Assembly: GCF_002240355.1 (NCBI RefSeq) | Contig: NZ_CP016353.1 | Coordinates: 5,061,001 to 5,125,000, forward strand | Origin: Prauserella marina | GTDB lineage: Bacteria; Actinomycetota; Actinomycetes; Mycobacteriales; Pseudonocardiaceae | DNA: 64,000 bases | Direction of reading: 5' to 3' | Shown: positions 48,997 through 58,957 of the stretch, in pieces | Position numbering within the stretch: the first letter of the stretch is position 1 | Layout of the letters: each line of letters begins with the position of its first letter | Program-made: the position numbers and the translations under genes | The notes under the pieces: generated by a model | What the model was told of the DNA's origin: nothing | The model's input: only the letters and a program-made list of their open reading frames with translations | The model's database searches: none

Positions 48997-49324
48997 CGGA
49001 TTCGCCTTCCTGATCGTGGTGCTGTTCTTGCCTCCTGTTGGCTGCCGACCGTGCGGATCATGTGACCACCCCGGAAACCCTCAACCTCAACTTGAGGCTT
49101 AGAGTTATGTCAACTACCAACTTCTGTTGCAGGACGGTAGGCATCGACAGGGCGTGAATCCAGCAGCCACGCCGTGTGTCGCGGACGTCATTCCCCACAA
49201 CGTGACCTTTTCGCACCCGGAGCCGCGCGGAAACGGGTCTGCCTTGACCCAGCGGTGAAACCCGGCCCGTCAGGCGGCCATGCCGTCCGATCGTCGCTTG
49301 TGGACTCACGGCGACCGTCCCCCG
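48997..49324. other. ftsZ upstream region
   Basis: This 328-bp stretch between the DinB gene and ftsZ contains the dyad/promoter at 49079-49113 and no coding signal. The part 49115-49324 shows no recognisable element beyond modestly lower GC. Confidence 0.6.
49079..49113 (-). promoter_or_regulatory. Probable ftsZ promoter with overlapping dyad
   Basis: On the minus strand a perfect -35 box TTGACA (49113-49108) is followed 17-18 nt later by TTGAGGT in the -10 position, a weak match. That region is part of the dyad CCTCAA-C-TTGAGG (49085-49097), preceded on the plus strand by a second CCTCAA (49079-49084). Repressor binding to the dyad would block the -10 region. No start-site evidence is available; the assignment rests on pattern and on the position 80-120 bp upstream of ftsZ. 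Confidence 0.45.
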
Positions 49325-49855
49325 CTACTCGCCGACGACGCCGTCGATCAGCTCTCGCAACAAATCGAGATGCCCCGCGTGCCTTCCGGTCTCCTCGATC
49401 ATGTGCACGAGCACGAACCGGGGATTGATGACACTGCCGTCCCTGAACGGCAATTGCCGGTCGAGATCGAGCTGCGCCGCGATCTTCCTGCTGACCCCGC
49501 ACTGCCGTTCGTAGCCGGCGAGCAGCCGTTCGATCGGCATTTCCTGCGCCGCCCTGAACTCCGCGTCCCTGTCCAGCGCGAGCGCGTCCTTCCACGGATC
49601 CGGCCGTCCGTCGAGCACGACACAAAACCAGTACTGCTCGACGTAGATGAGGTGCCCGAGGACACCGGCGATGGTGGTGAGCCTGCTCGGCACGAGCTGT
49701 TGGTGCGCCTGCTCATCCGTCAGCCCGCTGCACTTCCACACGACCGCGGACCGCAGGAAGTCGAGAAACCCGTCAAGCTGCTCGCGTTCGGCACCGGCCA
49801 GCGGAGGCTCGGGGCGATGGACGGGAGGCGGGGGAGGACTGGAAGGCGCGCTCAC
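49325..49855 (-). CDS. DinB-superfamily (DUF664) protein
   Basis: A 176-residue helical protein of the DinB/DUF664 type: a Pro-rich start, then LDGFLDFLRSAVVWKCSGLTDEQAHQQLVPSRLTTIAGVLGHLIYVEQYWFCVVLDG, and FVLVHMIEETGRHAGHLDLLRELIDG. The three His ligands of the DinB metal site are in GHLIYV and RHAGHLDLL. Some relatives are mycothiol- or bacillithiol-dependent transferases. The GTG at 49855 suits the family start; 49876 is possible. It is inserted between ftsQ and ftsZ, genes that are normally adjacent. Confidence 0.8.
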   Translation of the reverse strand: MSAPSSPPPPPVHRPEPPLAGAEREQLDGFLDFLRSAVVWKCSGLTDEQAHQQLVPSRLTTIAGVLGHLIYVEQYWFCVVLDGRPDPWKDALALDRDAEFRAAQEMPIERLLAGYERQCGVSRKIAAQLDLDRQLPFRDGSVINPRFVLVHMIEETGRHAGHLDLLRELIDGVVGE

Positions 49856-49979
49856 CGGTCCAGTTTCACAGTCCACGCCATGCCGGGATCAGCCGGGGGG
49901 CCACCGGCTGGGGATGTCCGCTCGCCCGCTCGTCCCACCGTGCCCGGCCACCGTCACGCGACGAAAATAGCGACCCAGC

Positions 49980-50780
49980 CTACGAAATCGTCGGCAGTTC
50001 GGGACTCGACACGTCGTAGGTCTTGCCGTCCTGGGTCAGCAACGCGGCGAGCACCTTGGCCTTGCGGTCGTTCTGGTCGGCATCCCCCCAGCGCACCACC
50101 TTGCCGTCGGCGAGGGTGAATTCGATGTCGCCAGGCGTCGTCGCGCCGATGACGGTGACGTTTTCCCTGAGCTGAGGCGGAAGCCGGGTGAGCACCGTGG
50201 TGACCGCGCGGGTCGCGGGATCACCCGGCGCGACCTCGGCCAGCTTCAGCTCGGGAAAACCCTCCGGCTGATCGGGGATCTCCTTGTAGGCAACCCCGCC
50301 CTCGTCGACGAAGTACAGCGCGCTTCCCGTGTTGTAGAAACCGATGGGCTCGCGCTCGGTCACCGCGATCTCGATCGTCGACGGCCACGACCTCGACACG
50401 TCGACCGTCGCGATTCCGGGCAACGTCGCCACCCTTTCGGCGATCGCTCCGGTGTCCACTCGCAACATCGCCCTGCGATCGGGAACCTCCGCGACATCGC
50501 GGATCTGCGCCTCCGGCACGTTGCGCGCGCCGAGCACGTCGACCGACCGCACCCCGAGCAACGACGTGAAGAGCATGACGTAGGCGAGTGCGACAACGGT
50601 GATCACCGTCAGGATGGCCACCCAGCGCCGCCGCAACGCTTTTCGCCGCGTGAGGCCGGTTCCGGTACGGGCCCGCGCCGCCGCATTGCGCCTTCCACGA
50701 CGGTTCGGGCGGGCGCGATCCTCGTCGGCGCCACGAGAAGTGGGCCTCCGCCGCCGCTCGCGCTCCCTCGTCGTGGTCAT
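49980..50780 (-). CDS. ftsQ: Cell division protein FtsQ
   Basis: A 266-residue bitopic protein: an Arg-rich cytoplasmic part (1-52), one transmembrane helix (53-71), a POTRA domain (about 75-145: LGVRSVDVLGARNVPEAQIRDVA ... LPGIATVDVSRSWPSTIEIAVTEREPIGFY), and a C-terminal beta domain with VVRWGDADQNDRKAKVLAALL. It links FtsB/FtsL and the septal synthases. It is 9 bp after murC on the same strand, closing the mur-fts chain. Confidence 0.93.
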   Translation of the reverse strand: MTTTRERERRRRPTSRGADEDRARPNRRGRRNAAARARTGTGLTRRKALRRRWVAILTVITVVALAYVMLFTSLLGVRSVDVLGARNVPEAQIRDVAEVPDRRAMLRVDTGAIAERVATLPGIATVDVSRSWPSTIEIAVTEREPIGFYNTGSALYFVDEGGVAYKEIPDQPEGFPELKLAEVAPGDPATRAVTTVLTRLPPQLRENVTVIGATTPGDIEFTLADGKVVRWGDADQNDRKAKVLAALLTQDGKTYDVSSPELPTIS

Positions 50781-50789
50781 CGGCCGCGC

Positions 50790-52226
50790 CTAACCGCCGC
50801 GCCGGTCGAGTTCGCTGAGGATCTCGGCACCGAGCTGGGTGACGTCGCCCGCGCCCATGGTCACCAGCACGTCGCCCGGCTTCACCACGTCGGCCGCGAG
50901 ACCTGCCGCGCGGTCGAACGCGGGCTCGTAGTGCACGGTCGTCCCGGTGATCCGGTTCGCGATCAGCTCGCCGGTGACACCCGGCCTCGGCTCCTCCCTC
51001 GCGCCGTAGACGTCGAGCACGATCACCTCGTCGGCGAGCCCGAGCGCCTTCGCGAACTCCGAGGCAAACGCCTCCGTGCGCGAATAGAGGTGCGGCTGGA
51101 ACACGACGACGACCCTGCCCGCGCCGGCCGCGTGCCGTACCGCCCTCAACTGCGCGTCGACCTCGGTGGGGTGGTGGGCGTAGTCGTCGTAGACCCGGAC
51201 GTCGCCTGCCCTGCCCTTGAACTCGAACCTGCGACGGACACCGCCGAACGCGGCAAGTCCCTCGACGAGTCCGCCGAGTGGAGCGCCGAGCTCCAGCCCG
51301 GCGAGCAACGCGGCCACGGCGTTGAAGGCCATGTGCTCGCCCGCGACGGCGACCCGCACGTCGAACTCGTCACCGTCGAGCGAGATCCGCACGGTTCCGC
51401 CGTCGCCTTCCGGGGTGTACCCGAGCACAGTAGCGTCACCGGCGTGCTCGCCCGCGGTTCTTCCGTACCGCCGCACTCGCACGCCGCGTGCCTCAGCCCT
51501 CGCGGCAAGGTCGGCAGCGGGAGCGTCGTCCTGGCACACCACGAGAACGCCGCCGTCGTCGATCCGGCCGACGAACTCCTCGAACACCGCGACGTACGCC
51601 TCGGCGGTGCCGTGATGGTCGAGGTGGTCGGGTTCGACGTTGGTGACGACGGCTACCGACGGCGAATAAGTGAGGAAGGAACCGTCACTCTCGTCGGCCT
51701 CCGCGACGAAAAGCCCGCCTTCCCCGTGGTGGGCGTTGGCTCCCGACTCGTTGAGGTCACCGCCGATCGCGAACGAGGGATCGAGGTGACAGTGTTGCAG
51801 GGCGACGGTGAGCATCGACGTCGTCGAGGTCTTCCCGTGAGTGCCCGCGATGCAGGCGACCCTGTGCCCCCGCATCAGCGCGGCAAGCGCTTCCGCGCGA
51901 TGCAGCACCGGAATTCCTCGTTCGCGAGCGGCCGCGAATTCCGGGTTGCTTTCCTTGATCGCGGTCGAAACGACGACGGCGCTCGGCCGCTCGCCCGACG
52001 CGTCGAGGTTTTCGGCCCGCTGCCCGATCTCGATCCTGGCGCCCTGCGCGCGCAGGGTGAGAAAAGCACGCGAGTCCTTCGCGTCCGAGCCGGACACCTC
52101 GGCACCCCTCGCGAGCAGAATCCTGGCGATGCCGCTCATTCCGGCACCACCGATGCCGATCAGGTGCGCCCTGCTCAGTATCTCGGGAAGATCCACGCCG
52201 TGCGCTCCAGTCGTGTTGCCTGTCAT
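50790..52226 (-). CDS. murC: UDP-N-acetylmuramate--L-alanine ligase
   Basis: A 478-residue Mur ligase. The N-terminal UDP-binding domain opens with [29 protein letters not shown]. The P-loop is [11 protein letters not shown], followed by [20 protein letters not shown] and the C-terminal [13 protein letters not shown]. It adds the first L-Ala to UDP-MurNAc. The ATG at 52226 overlaps the murG stop by ATGA. The order murG-murC-ftsQ is that of actinobacteria. Confidence 0.95.
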   Translation of the reverse strand: MTGNTTGAHGVDLPEILSRAHLIGIGGAGMSGIARILLARGAEVSGSDAKDSRAFLTLRAQGARIEIGQRAENLDASGERPSAVVVSTAIKESNPEFAAARERGIPVLHRAEALAALMRGHRVACIAGTHGKTSTTSMLTVALQHCHLDPSFAIGGDLNESGANAHHGEGGLFVAEADESDGSFLTYSPSVAVVTNVEPDHLDHHGTAEAYVAVFEEFVGRIDDGGVLVVCQDDAPAADLAARAEARGVRVRRYGRTAGEHAGDATVLGYTPEGDGGTVRISLDGDEFDVRVAVAGEHMAFNAVAALLAGLELGAPLGGLVEGLAAFGGVRRRFEFKGRAGDVRVYDDYAHHPTEVDAQLRAVRHAAGAGRVVVVFQPHLYSRTEAFASEFAKALGLADEVIVLDVYGAREEPRPGVTGELIANRITGTTVHYEPAFDRAAGLAADVVKPGDVLVTMGAGDVTQLGAEILSELDRRGG

Positions 52227-53386
52227 CGGTCCAGCGCCCCCAGCACCATTCCGGCGAGCACCTCGTCGGCCTTGCCGTGGCCGAGTCCCACCGCCGCCGC
52301 GCTCATCTTCGCCAGCCGCTCCCGGTCGGTCACGAGCGGGACCACCTCGTCGGCGACCTTGCGCTGAGTCAGTTCGGCGTCGGGAACCAGCAGCGCGGCA
52401 CCGGCCGCGACGGCGGGTTCCGCGTTGAGCGCCTGTTCTCCGTTGCCGTGGGGCAACGGGACGAACACGGCGGGAAGCCCGACGGCGGAGACCTCGGCGA
52501 CCGTCATCGCGCCCGACCTGCACAACACGAGGTCGGCGGCGGCGTAGGCGAGATCCATCCGGTCGAGGTAGGGGACGGGAACGTAGGCGGGCCTGCCCGG
52601 GTACTCCCTGACCACGACCGAGTTCTTCGGCCCGTGCGCGTGCAGCACGCCGACGCCCGCCTTCGCGAAGTCCTCGGCCGCGCCGGACACCGCCGTGTTG
52701 AGCGACCTCGCCCCCTGCGAGCCGCCGAAAACCAGCAAGGTCGGCGCGTCGGGGTCGAGCTGGAAGTACTCCCTCGCCTCCGCGCGCAGCGCGGCCCTGT
52801 CCAGCGACGTGATCGAGTGCCGGAGCGGGATGCCGACCACCTCGGCGCGAGACAACGGGGTGCCCTTCATGCCGACGGCGACCCGCTTCGCGAACCTCGC
52901 GCCGATCTTGTTCGCCAGCCCGGGATGCTTGTTCGCCTCGTGCACGACGATCGGAACCCTGCCCCTCGCGGCGAGGTAGGCGGGAAGGGCGACATAACCG
53001 CCGAAGCCGACGACGACGTCGGCGCCGACCTCGTCGAGCACCTTCCTGGTCTTCCTCACCGAATCGCGCACCTTCAGCGGCAACCGCAGCAACTCCGCTG
53101 ACGGTTTGCGGGGAAGCGGCACCGGCGGAACCAGTTCGAGCTGATATCCCCTCGCCGGCACGAGCTGGTTCTCCAGCCCGCGCTCCGTGCCGAGCGCGAC
53201 GACCCTCGCGTCAGGCCGCAACCTCATCACGGCGTCGGCCAGCGCCATGGCGGGCTCGATGTGCCCTGCCGTGCCACCACCCGCGACCACGACGGTGGGC
53301 GCCTTCGTCGCGGGTTCTGCTCCCCCTTGCCGCGACACCGCGTCGGCGGTGTTGCCGGTGTCGCCGTGGGGGCCTGAGTTCGTCAC
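52223..53386 (-). CDS. murG: Lipid II synthase MurG (GT28)
   Basis: A 387-residue glycosyltransferase. The N-terminal [17 protein letters not shown] loop binds lipid I/phosphate, [26 protein letters not shown] is the acceptor region, and the C-terminal half has [13 protein letters not shown] and the donor site [39 protein letters not shown]. It transfers GlcNAc from UDP-GlcNAc to lipid I at the inner leaflet. The GTG at 53386 with GGAG upstream is chosen; the longer open frame encodes a non-conserved Arg/Asp-rich stretch. The start follows ftsW after 103 bp. Confidence 0.95.
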   Translation of the reverse strand: MTNSGPHGDTGNTADAVSRQGGAEPATKAPTVVVAGGGTAGHIEPAMALADAVMRLRPDARVVALGTERGLENQLVPARGYQLELVPPVPLPRKPSAELLRLPLKVRDSVRKTRKVLDEVGADVVVGFGGYVALPAYLAARGRVPIVVHEANKHPGLANKIGARFAKRVAVGMKGTPLSRAEVVGIPLRHSITSLDRAALRAEAREYFQLDPDAPTLLVFGGSQGARSLNTAVSGAAEDFAKAGVGVLHAHGPKNSVVVREYPGRPAYVPVPYLDRMDLAYAAADLVLCRSGAMTVAEVSAVGLPAVFVPLPHGNGEQALNAEPAVAAGAALLVPDAELTQRKVADEVVPLVTDRERLAKMSAAAVGLGHGKADEVLAGMVLGALDR

Positions 53387-53489
53387 GTGTGTCCATCTCC
53401 GCTGTCCGAGCGCGCCGCTGGTTTCCCGATGCCGAGGCTTCCGGCCCCACGCCACCCTGGTGTGGCGACGACCGTTCGCGACAGCCTCG

Positions 53490-54980
53490 TCATCGTCGTC
53501 CTCTTCGCGCTGAGGTTCCTCGTGTCGTCGCCCGCGTGGCCGATCCGCCACGTGGTGTCGACCTCCGACCGTACTCCGGCGACGACCGTCGCCGGTCGGG
53601 TGCCGAGGCCGATCTCGCCGTGCGCGAGGCGGGTCTGCCGCCCTTCGACTGCCCGCCCCTGCCCGTGTTCCGCCGCTTGGCTGGCGGCCGGTACGGCTCG
53701 GGAGCGGGAAGCCTCATCAGGCGGCCGAATTTACCGGGTCCCTGTGTGCGCAGCGCAGCGACCGCTTCCGGTTCGTGCCTGGCGCAGTTGGCCAATATGC
53801 CGAACAACAGCATCGTGATGAACAGCGAGGTGCCGCCGTAGGAGATCATCGGCAGCGTCACGCCCGTGACGGGCAGCAGCCCGACCACGTAGCCGATGTT
53901 GATGGCCGCCTGCGACACGATCCAGACGGTGAGCGTGCCGGAGACGATGCGGATCCACGGGTCGAGGTTGCGCATGGCGATCCGGAGCCCCACGAAGGCG
54001 AGCAGACCGAAAAGGCTGATCACGACGAGACAGCCGACGAAGCCGAGTTCCTCGCCGATCAGCGCGAAGATGAAGTCGTGCTGCACGTTGGGCAGGTACA
54101 TCCACTTCGACTGGCCCTGGCCGAGCCCCTTGCCGAACAACCCACCGTCGGCCAGCGCGTACAGCGCCTGATTGGCCTGCATGCCCTTGCCGAGCGGATC
54201 GTCCTGCGGGTTGAGAAAGCTCATGACCCTGTCCAGGCGGTACTCGGCGACGAGCGCGAGCACGACCGCGCCCGCGACACCGCCCGCGAGGATCACCCCG
54301 AACAGCCGTTTGGGCGCACCCGCGAACCACAGCAGCGCGATGAGAATGACGCCGAGCGGGATCGTGCCGCCGAGGTCGGGCTGTGCCATCACCAGCGCGA
54401 ACATGAGCAGCGCGGCCGGAACGAGCGGGACGAGCAGATGCCGCCACTGGTGCAGCAGGTCGTATTTGACGACGAGAATGTGCGCGCCCCACAGCGCGAG
54501 CGCGACCTTGGCGATCTCGACCGGCTGGAGCGAAAGCGGCCCGAGCACGAACCAGCCCTGCGAACCGTTGATGTTGCTGCCCAGCGGTGTCAGCACCAGC
54601 GCGAGCAGCCCGAGGCTCACCACCATCGCCGTCGGGGAAAGCCTGCGGATGCGTTGCAGCGGCACCCGAACCCCGATCCAGAACACGATGATCCCCAGCG
54701 TGAAGAACATCAGGTGCTTCTGGAACAGCGCGTAGACGCTGGAACCGGTCTCGGGGCTGTAGGAGGCGACGGAGGAAGCGGAAAGCACCATCACGATGCC
54801 GATGACGCCGAGCGTTCCGCAGATCGCCATGATCAGGTGGAAGTCGGCGAGTGGCCGGGAAAGCCACGCGGTCAGCGCCGTGCGGACGGCCGCGAAACCA
54901 CGTTCGGCCTTCGCCTTTCCCCGGCGTGAACCGCGACGCCGGGTGTTCTCCTTGTCGCCAGCCTCGTCAACCACCGTCAC
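53490..54980 (-). CDS. ftsW: SEDS peptidoglycan polymerase FtsW
   Basis: A 496-residue polytopic protein with about ten membrane helices. It opens with a charged cytoplasmic start and then [29 protein letters not shown]. Characteristic elements are [31 protein letters not shown], the catalytic-region Asp in [24 protein letters not shown] and [11 protein letters not shown]. The C-terminal tail of about 70 residues is Arg-rich and disordered. It polymerises septal glycan with a class B PBP. The GTG at 54980 overlaps the murD end by 14 bp; other GTGs nearby are possible starts. Confidence 0.94.
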   Translation of the reverse strand: MTVVDEAGDKENTRRRGSRRGKAKAERGFAAVRTALTAWLSRPLADFHLIMAICGTLGVIGIVMVLSASSVASYSPETGSSVYALFQKHLMFFTLGIIVFWIGVRVPLQRIRRLSPTAMVVSLGLLALVLTPLGSNINGSQGWFVLGPLSLQPVEIAKVALALWGAHILVVKYDLLHQWRHLLVPLVPAALLMFALVMAQPDLGGTIPLGVILIALLWFAGAPKRLFGVILAGGVAGAVVLALVAEYRLDRVMSFLNPQDDPLGKGMQANQALYALADGGLFGKGLGQGQSKWMYLPNVQHDFIFALIGEELGFVGCLVVISLFGLLAFVGLRIAMRNLDPWIRIVSGTLTVWIVSQAAINIGYVVGLLPVTGVTLPMISYGGTSLFITMLLFGILANCARHEPEAVAALRTQGPGKFGRLMRLPAPEPYRPPAKRRNTGRGGQSKGGRPASRTARSASAPDRRRSSPEYGRRSTPRGGSATRATTRGTSARRGRR

Positions 54981-56388
54981 CGAGGCGTCCCCGTCCCCGC
55001 GACGGCGGCGGCTTGTCCCGCAGCTCCCCGACCGCCGCCGCGAACGCGTCCCCGCGCGCGGCGTAGTCGCGGAACATGTCCAGCGAGGCCGCGGCAGGGG
55101 CGAGCAGCACGACGGAACCCGGGCCCGCGAGGGCACCGGCCGCACGCACCGCAGCAGTCATGGGCTCATCGTCACCCGGGAGAAGCCGCTTGACAGGGAC
55201 ATCCGGCGCGTGTCGCGCAACAGCGGCACCGATCACCTCGGCGTCGGCGCCGAGCAGCACCACTCCGCGCAGCCGGTGCGCGACACTCTCGACCAGCTCG
55301 TCCACCGAGGCGCCCTTGAGCTGGCCGCCCGCGATCCACACGACGTCGGGGTGGGCGAGCAGCGAACTGGCAGCCGCGTGCGGGTTGGTCGCCTTCGAGT
55401 CGTTGATGTAACGGACGCCGTCGATCTCGCCGACCTCGACCGCGCGGTGTGCTCCTGGCCGGAACGCTCGAAGACCCTTCGACACGGCGTCGGCAGGTAT
55501 GCCGTGTGCGCGGGCGAGCGCGGCCGCAGCCAGCGCGTTCGCCACGTTGTGCGGTCCGCCTGGCCGCACGTCGGCCACGACGGCGAGCTCGTCGGCCGTC
55601 GTGACCGGATCGGCCGTGAACGCCCTGTCGACGAGCAGATCCTCGACCACACCGAGCTCACCGGCGCGCGGACTGTCCAGGCCGATCCCGACCCTGTTCG
55701 CGCCTGCCGCCGCGTACCTGTCGGCCAGCAGCGTGGACCACTCGTCGGCGACGTTGTGCACGACGGTGCCCGACCGCTGGTGGATCTTCCCCTTGGCCGC
55801 CGCGTACTCGGCGAGCGAGCCGTGCCAGTCGATGTGGTCCTCGGCGACGTTGAGCACGACGGAGGCTTGTGGCGCGAGGGTGCTCGACCAGTGGAGCTGG
55901 AAACTGGACAGCTCCACTGCCAGCACCTCGTGCCCGCCCAGCACGGCGTCGAGCACGGCGAATCCCACGTTTCCGCAGGCCAGCGCGTCGATACCGGCGG
56001 ATCGCAGTATCGAATCCAGCATGCCGACCGTTGTCGTCTTGCCGTTGGTGCCGGTCACGGCGAGCCACACGGGCGGGTTTTCCAGCGTGCTACCGACGCG
56101 CCAGGCGAGCTCGACGTCGCCGATGACCTCGATACCCGCGTTCGCCGCGCCGACGAGCAGCGGTGCGGAAGGCCGCCAGCCGGGGCTGGTGACCACCAGC
56201 GACGTGCCGTCGGGCGGTTCGGTGAGTCCCTGCCGCAGCTCGGCGCCGAGCCCTTCCAGTTCGGCGAGGCGCTCCGCGTTGCCATCGGCGACCGTGACGT
56301 GCGCGCCCATCCCGGTCAGTGCCTTCGTCACCGACTTGCCGGTGACCCCGGCGCCCGCGACGAGCACCCGTCGTCCGGCGACGTCCAT
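54967..56388 (-). CDS. murD: UDP-N-acetylmuramoylalanine--D-glutamate ligase
   Basis: A 473-residue Mur ligase: VLVAGAGVTGKSVTKALTGMG at the N-terminus, P-loop VTGTNGKTTTVGML, VELSSFQLHW, NVAEDHIDWHGSLAEYAAAK and the C-terminal INDSKATNPHAAASSL. It adds D-Glu to UDP-MurNAc-L-Ala. It is 5 bp downstream of mraY and overlaps ftsW, keeping the standard cluster order. Confidence 0.95.
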   Translation of the reverse strand: MDVAGRRVLVAGAGVTGKSVTKALTGMGAHVTVADGNAERLAELEGLGAELRQGLTEPPDGTSLVVTSPGWRPSAPLLVGAANAGIEVIGDVELAWRVGSTLENPPVWLAVTGTNGKTTTVGMLDSILRSAGIDALACGNVGFAVLDAVLGGHEVLAVELSSFQLHWSSTLAPQASVVLNVAEDHIDWHGSLAEYAAAKGKIHQRSGTVVHNVADEWSTLLADRYAAAGANRVGIGLDSPRAGELGVVEDLLVDRAFTADPVTTADELAVVADVRPGGPHNVANALAAAALARAHGIPADAVSKGLRAFRPGAHRAVEVGEIDGVRYINDSKATNPHAAASSLLAHPDVVWIAGGQLKGASVDELVESVAHRLRGVVLLGADAEVIGAAVARHAPDVPVKRLLPGDDEPMTAAVRAAGALAGPGSVVLLAPAAASLDMFRDYAARGDAFAAAVGELRDKPPPSRGRGRLGDGG

Positions 56389-56393
56389 GGTGC

Positions 56394-57479
56394 CTAGCCT
56401 CCTCCGAGCCCGAGCTGTTCGCTGTAGAACAGGCCGAGGCCGAACATGCAACAGATGGCGGCGAGCAGCCAGAACCGGATGATGACCGTGGTTTCCGCCC
56501 AGCCCGCGAGTTCGAAGTGGTGATGGAACGGCGCCATGCGGAAGAGCCTTCGCCTCGTCGTGCGGAACACCGCGATCTGCAGCACGACCGAGATCATCTC
56601 GACGACGAAGAGACCACCGATGACGATCGCGAGCAGTTCGGTGCGGGTCGTCATCGAAAGGCCGGCCACCAGCCCGCCCAGCGCGAGTGACCCCGTGTCG
56701 CCCATGAAGATCTTGGCCGGTGCGGCGTTCCACCACAGGAAGCCGACGCACGCGCCGGTCGCGGCGGCGGCGACCACGGCGAGGTCGAGCGGATCTCGCA
56801 CGTCGTAACAGGCGGCCTGGGGGGACTCGACGCAGCTCAGCCTCGCCTGCCAGAACGAGATCACCACGTAGGTGGCCAGCACCATCGCCGCCGCGCCACC
56901 CGCGAGCCCGTCGAGCCCGTCGGTGAAGTTCACCGCGTTCGACCACGCCGAGATCAGCAGGTAGCAGAACAGAATGAAGATCGGGACGGGGAAGAAGATC
57001 AGCGCGAGGTCACGCACGTAGGACAGGTTCTGCGAGGCGGGCGTCAGCCCGTTCTCGTCGGCGAACTGAAGCGCGAGCACCGCGAAGGCGACCGCGACGA
57101 CGAGCTGACCGACCAGCTTCGCCGTCTTGTTCAGGCCGAGGTTGCGCTGTTTACGGATCTTGATGAAGTCGTCGAGAAAACCGACGATTCCGAGCGCGAC
57201 GGCCAGGAACAGCACGAGCAGTCCCGACGCGGTCGGCCCGTCGTTGGTCGAACTGCGGATCCAGTCGGCGAAGTGGGCGACGAAGTAGCCGACGACCATC
57301 GCGACGATGATCGCCACGCCACCCATGGTGGGTGTCCCGCGCTTCGACTTGTGCCCTTCGGGGCCCTCCTCCCTGATCTCCTGCCCGAAGCCCTGCTTCG
57401 AGAAGATCCGGATGAGGTACGGCGTCAGCAGGATGGAGACGAGCAACCCCACCGAGGCCGCGATCATGATGCTGATCAC
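56394..57479 (-). CDS. mraY: Phospho-MurNAc-pentapeptide translocase MraY
   Basis: A 361-residue membrane enzyme with ten predicted helices. Signature loops are [13 protein letters not shown], the catalytic [10 protein letters not shown] (DD pair), [27 protein letters not shown] and the His-rich [13 protein letters not shown]. It transfers phospho-MurNAc-pentapeptide to undecaprenyl phosphate, making lipid I. The GTG at 57479 overlaps the murF stop as GTGA. Confidence 0.95.
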   Translation of the reverse strand: MISIMIAASVGLLVSILLTPYLIRIFSKQGFGQEIREEGPEGHKSKRGTPTMGGVAIIVAMVVGYFVAHFADWIRSSTNDGPTASGLLVLFLAVALGIVGFLDDFIKIRKQRNLGLNKTAKLVGQLVVAVAFAVLALQFADENGLTPASQNLSYVRDLALIFFPVPIFILFCYLLISAWSNAVNFTDGLDGLAGGAAAMVLATYVVISFWQARLSCVESPQAACYDVRDPLDLAVVAAAATGACVGFLWWNAAPAKIFMGDTGSLALGGLVAGLSMTTRTELLAIVIGGLFVVEMISVVLQIAVFRTTRRRLFRMAPFHHHFELAGWAETTVIIRFWLLAAICCMFGLGLFYSEQLGLGGG

Positions 57480-58957
57480 GCCGGGCGGCCCTCCTCCAGC
57501 AGCGCGTCGGCGACCCGCCACAGCTCGGCGACCTTGGACGCCTTGACAAGAACCACGTCGTCGGGACGCAGCTCGTCGCGCAACAACGCGACGGCGGCGT
57601 CGGTGTCGGGCACCAGGACCGACTCCTCTCCCCAAGAACCTTCGTGGCTGGCTCCGTGGTGGATGGCCGCGGCAACCGCGTCCTCACCGTCCTTGCCGGA
57701 CACCACGACCAGCCTGTTGATGTTGAGCCGCACGGCGAGCCTGCCGAGTTCGTCGTGCGCGGACACGCTATCCGCACCCAGTTCGCCCATCACACCGAGT
57801 ACCGCCCACGAGCGGCGGTCCGAGGTCATGGAGGCGAGTGCCTTGAGCGCCGCCCTCATCGACTCGGGGTTGGCGTTATAGGAGTCGTTGAGCACGGTGA
57901 CCCCGTCGGAGCGGGTGTCGACCTCCATGCGCCGCCCCGACCTGCGCTCGGCAGCGCCGAGGTACCTCGCCACGTCGGCGACGCTCGCGCCGAGTTCGAT
58001 GGCGACCGCGGCGGCCGACAGCGCGTTGCCGACGTGATGCTCCCCGACCAGTCGCAGGGTCACGTCGGCCTCGCCGTCCGGAGTCACCAGCCGGAAGGAA
58101 GCCCTCGCCTGCTCGTCGAGCGTGACGCGTTCCGCGCGAATCGTCGCGGCCGGGTTCTCCCCGACCCCCACGACCCTCGCGGATGTGCGGCTTGCCATGG
58201 CCGCCACCAGCGGATCATCCACATTGAGCACGGCGACCCCTTCGGAGGGCAGTGCCTCGACGAGTTCGCCCTTCGTGGCGGCGATGCCTTCCCGCGAGCC
58301 GAATTCACCGAGATGGGCGCTGCCGACGTTCAGCACGACGCCGACGCGTGGCGGTGCGACCTCAGCGAGTTGCGCGATGTGCCCAGGGCCACGCGCCGAC
58401 ATCTCAAGCACGAGGTGCCGGGTCGTCCGGTCGGCCCTCAGCGCCGTCCACGGGTGGCCGAGCTCGTTGTTGAAGGACCCAGGCGGCGCCACGGTGGGGC
58501 CGAGCGGCTCCAGCAATGCCGCGACGAGGTCCTTGGTCGAAGTCTTGCCGGAGGAACCGGTGACGCCGACGACCGTCAGCCCGCCTTCGGCGAGTTCGTC
58601 GACCACGTACCGAGCGAGTTTGCCGAGCGCGGCGAGTACCGCGGCGCCGGAGCCGTCCTTGTCGCCGGCGAGCGCGACGGAACGTTCGTGTGCCTGCCCT
58701 TCCGGCAGCGGCGGCACGATCACCGAAGGCGCGTCGACCTCGCGCGCGGCGAGCACTCCCGCGGCTCCGGCCGCCATCGCCGTTCCCGCGAACGAGTGGC
58801 CGTCGACGCGTTCACCCGGCAGCGCGACGAAAAGCCCGCCGCCCGCGACTTTCCGCGAGTCGAACTCGACGGAGCCGGTCACCCGTTCACCGCCGTCCGC
58901 GCGATGCAGCCTGCCGCCGACGATGCCCGCGATCTCGGCAAGGCTCAGTTCGATCAC
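57476..58957 (-). CDS. murF: UDP-MurNAc-tripeptide--D-alanyl-D-alanine ligase
   Basis: A 493-residue Mur ligase: N-terminal [17 protein letters not shown] and [26 protein letters not shown]-loop [48 protein letters not shown] and [19 protein letters not shown]. It adds D-Ala-D-Ala to complete the pentapeptide. The GTG start overlaps the murE stop. Confidence 0.95.
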   Translation of the reverse strand: MIELSLAEIAGIVGGRLHRADGGERVTGSVEFDSRKVAGGGLFVALPGERVDGHSFAGTAMAAGAAGVLAAREVDAPSVIVPPLPEGQAHERSVALAGDKDGSGAAVLAALGKLARYVVDELAEGGLTVVGVTGSSGKTSTKDLVAALLEPLGPTVAPPGSFNNELGHPWTALRADRTTRHLVLEMSARGPGHIAQLAEVAPPRVGVVLNVGSAHLGEFGSREGIAATKGELVEALPSEGVAVLNVDDPLVAAMASRTSARVVGVGENPAATIRAERVTLDEQARASFRLVTPDGEADVTLRLVGEHHVGNALSAAAVAIELGASVADVARYLGAAERRSGRRMEVDTRSDGVTVLNDSYNANPESMRAALKALASMTSDRRSWAVLGVMGELGADSVSAHDELGRLAVRLNINRLVVVSGKDGEDAVAAAIHHGASHEGSWGEESVLVPDTDAAVALLRDELRPDDVVLVKASKVAELWRVADALLEEGRPA

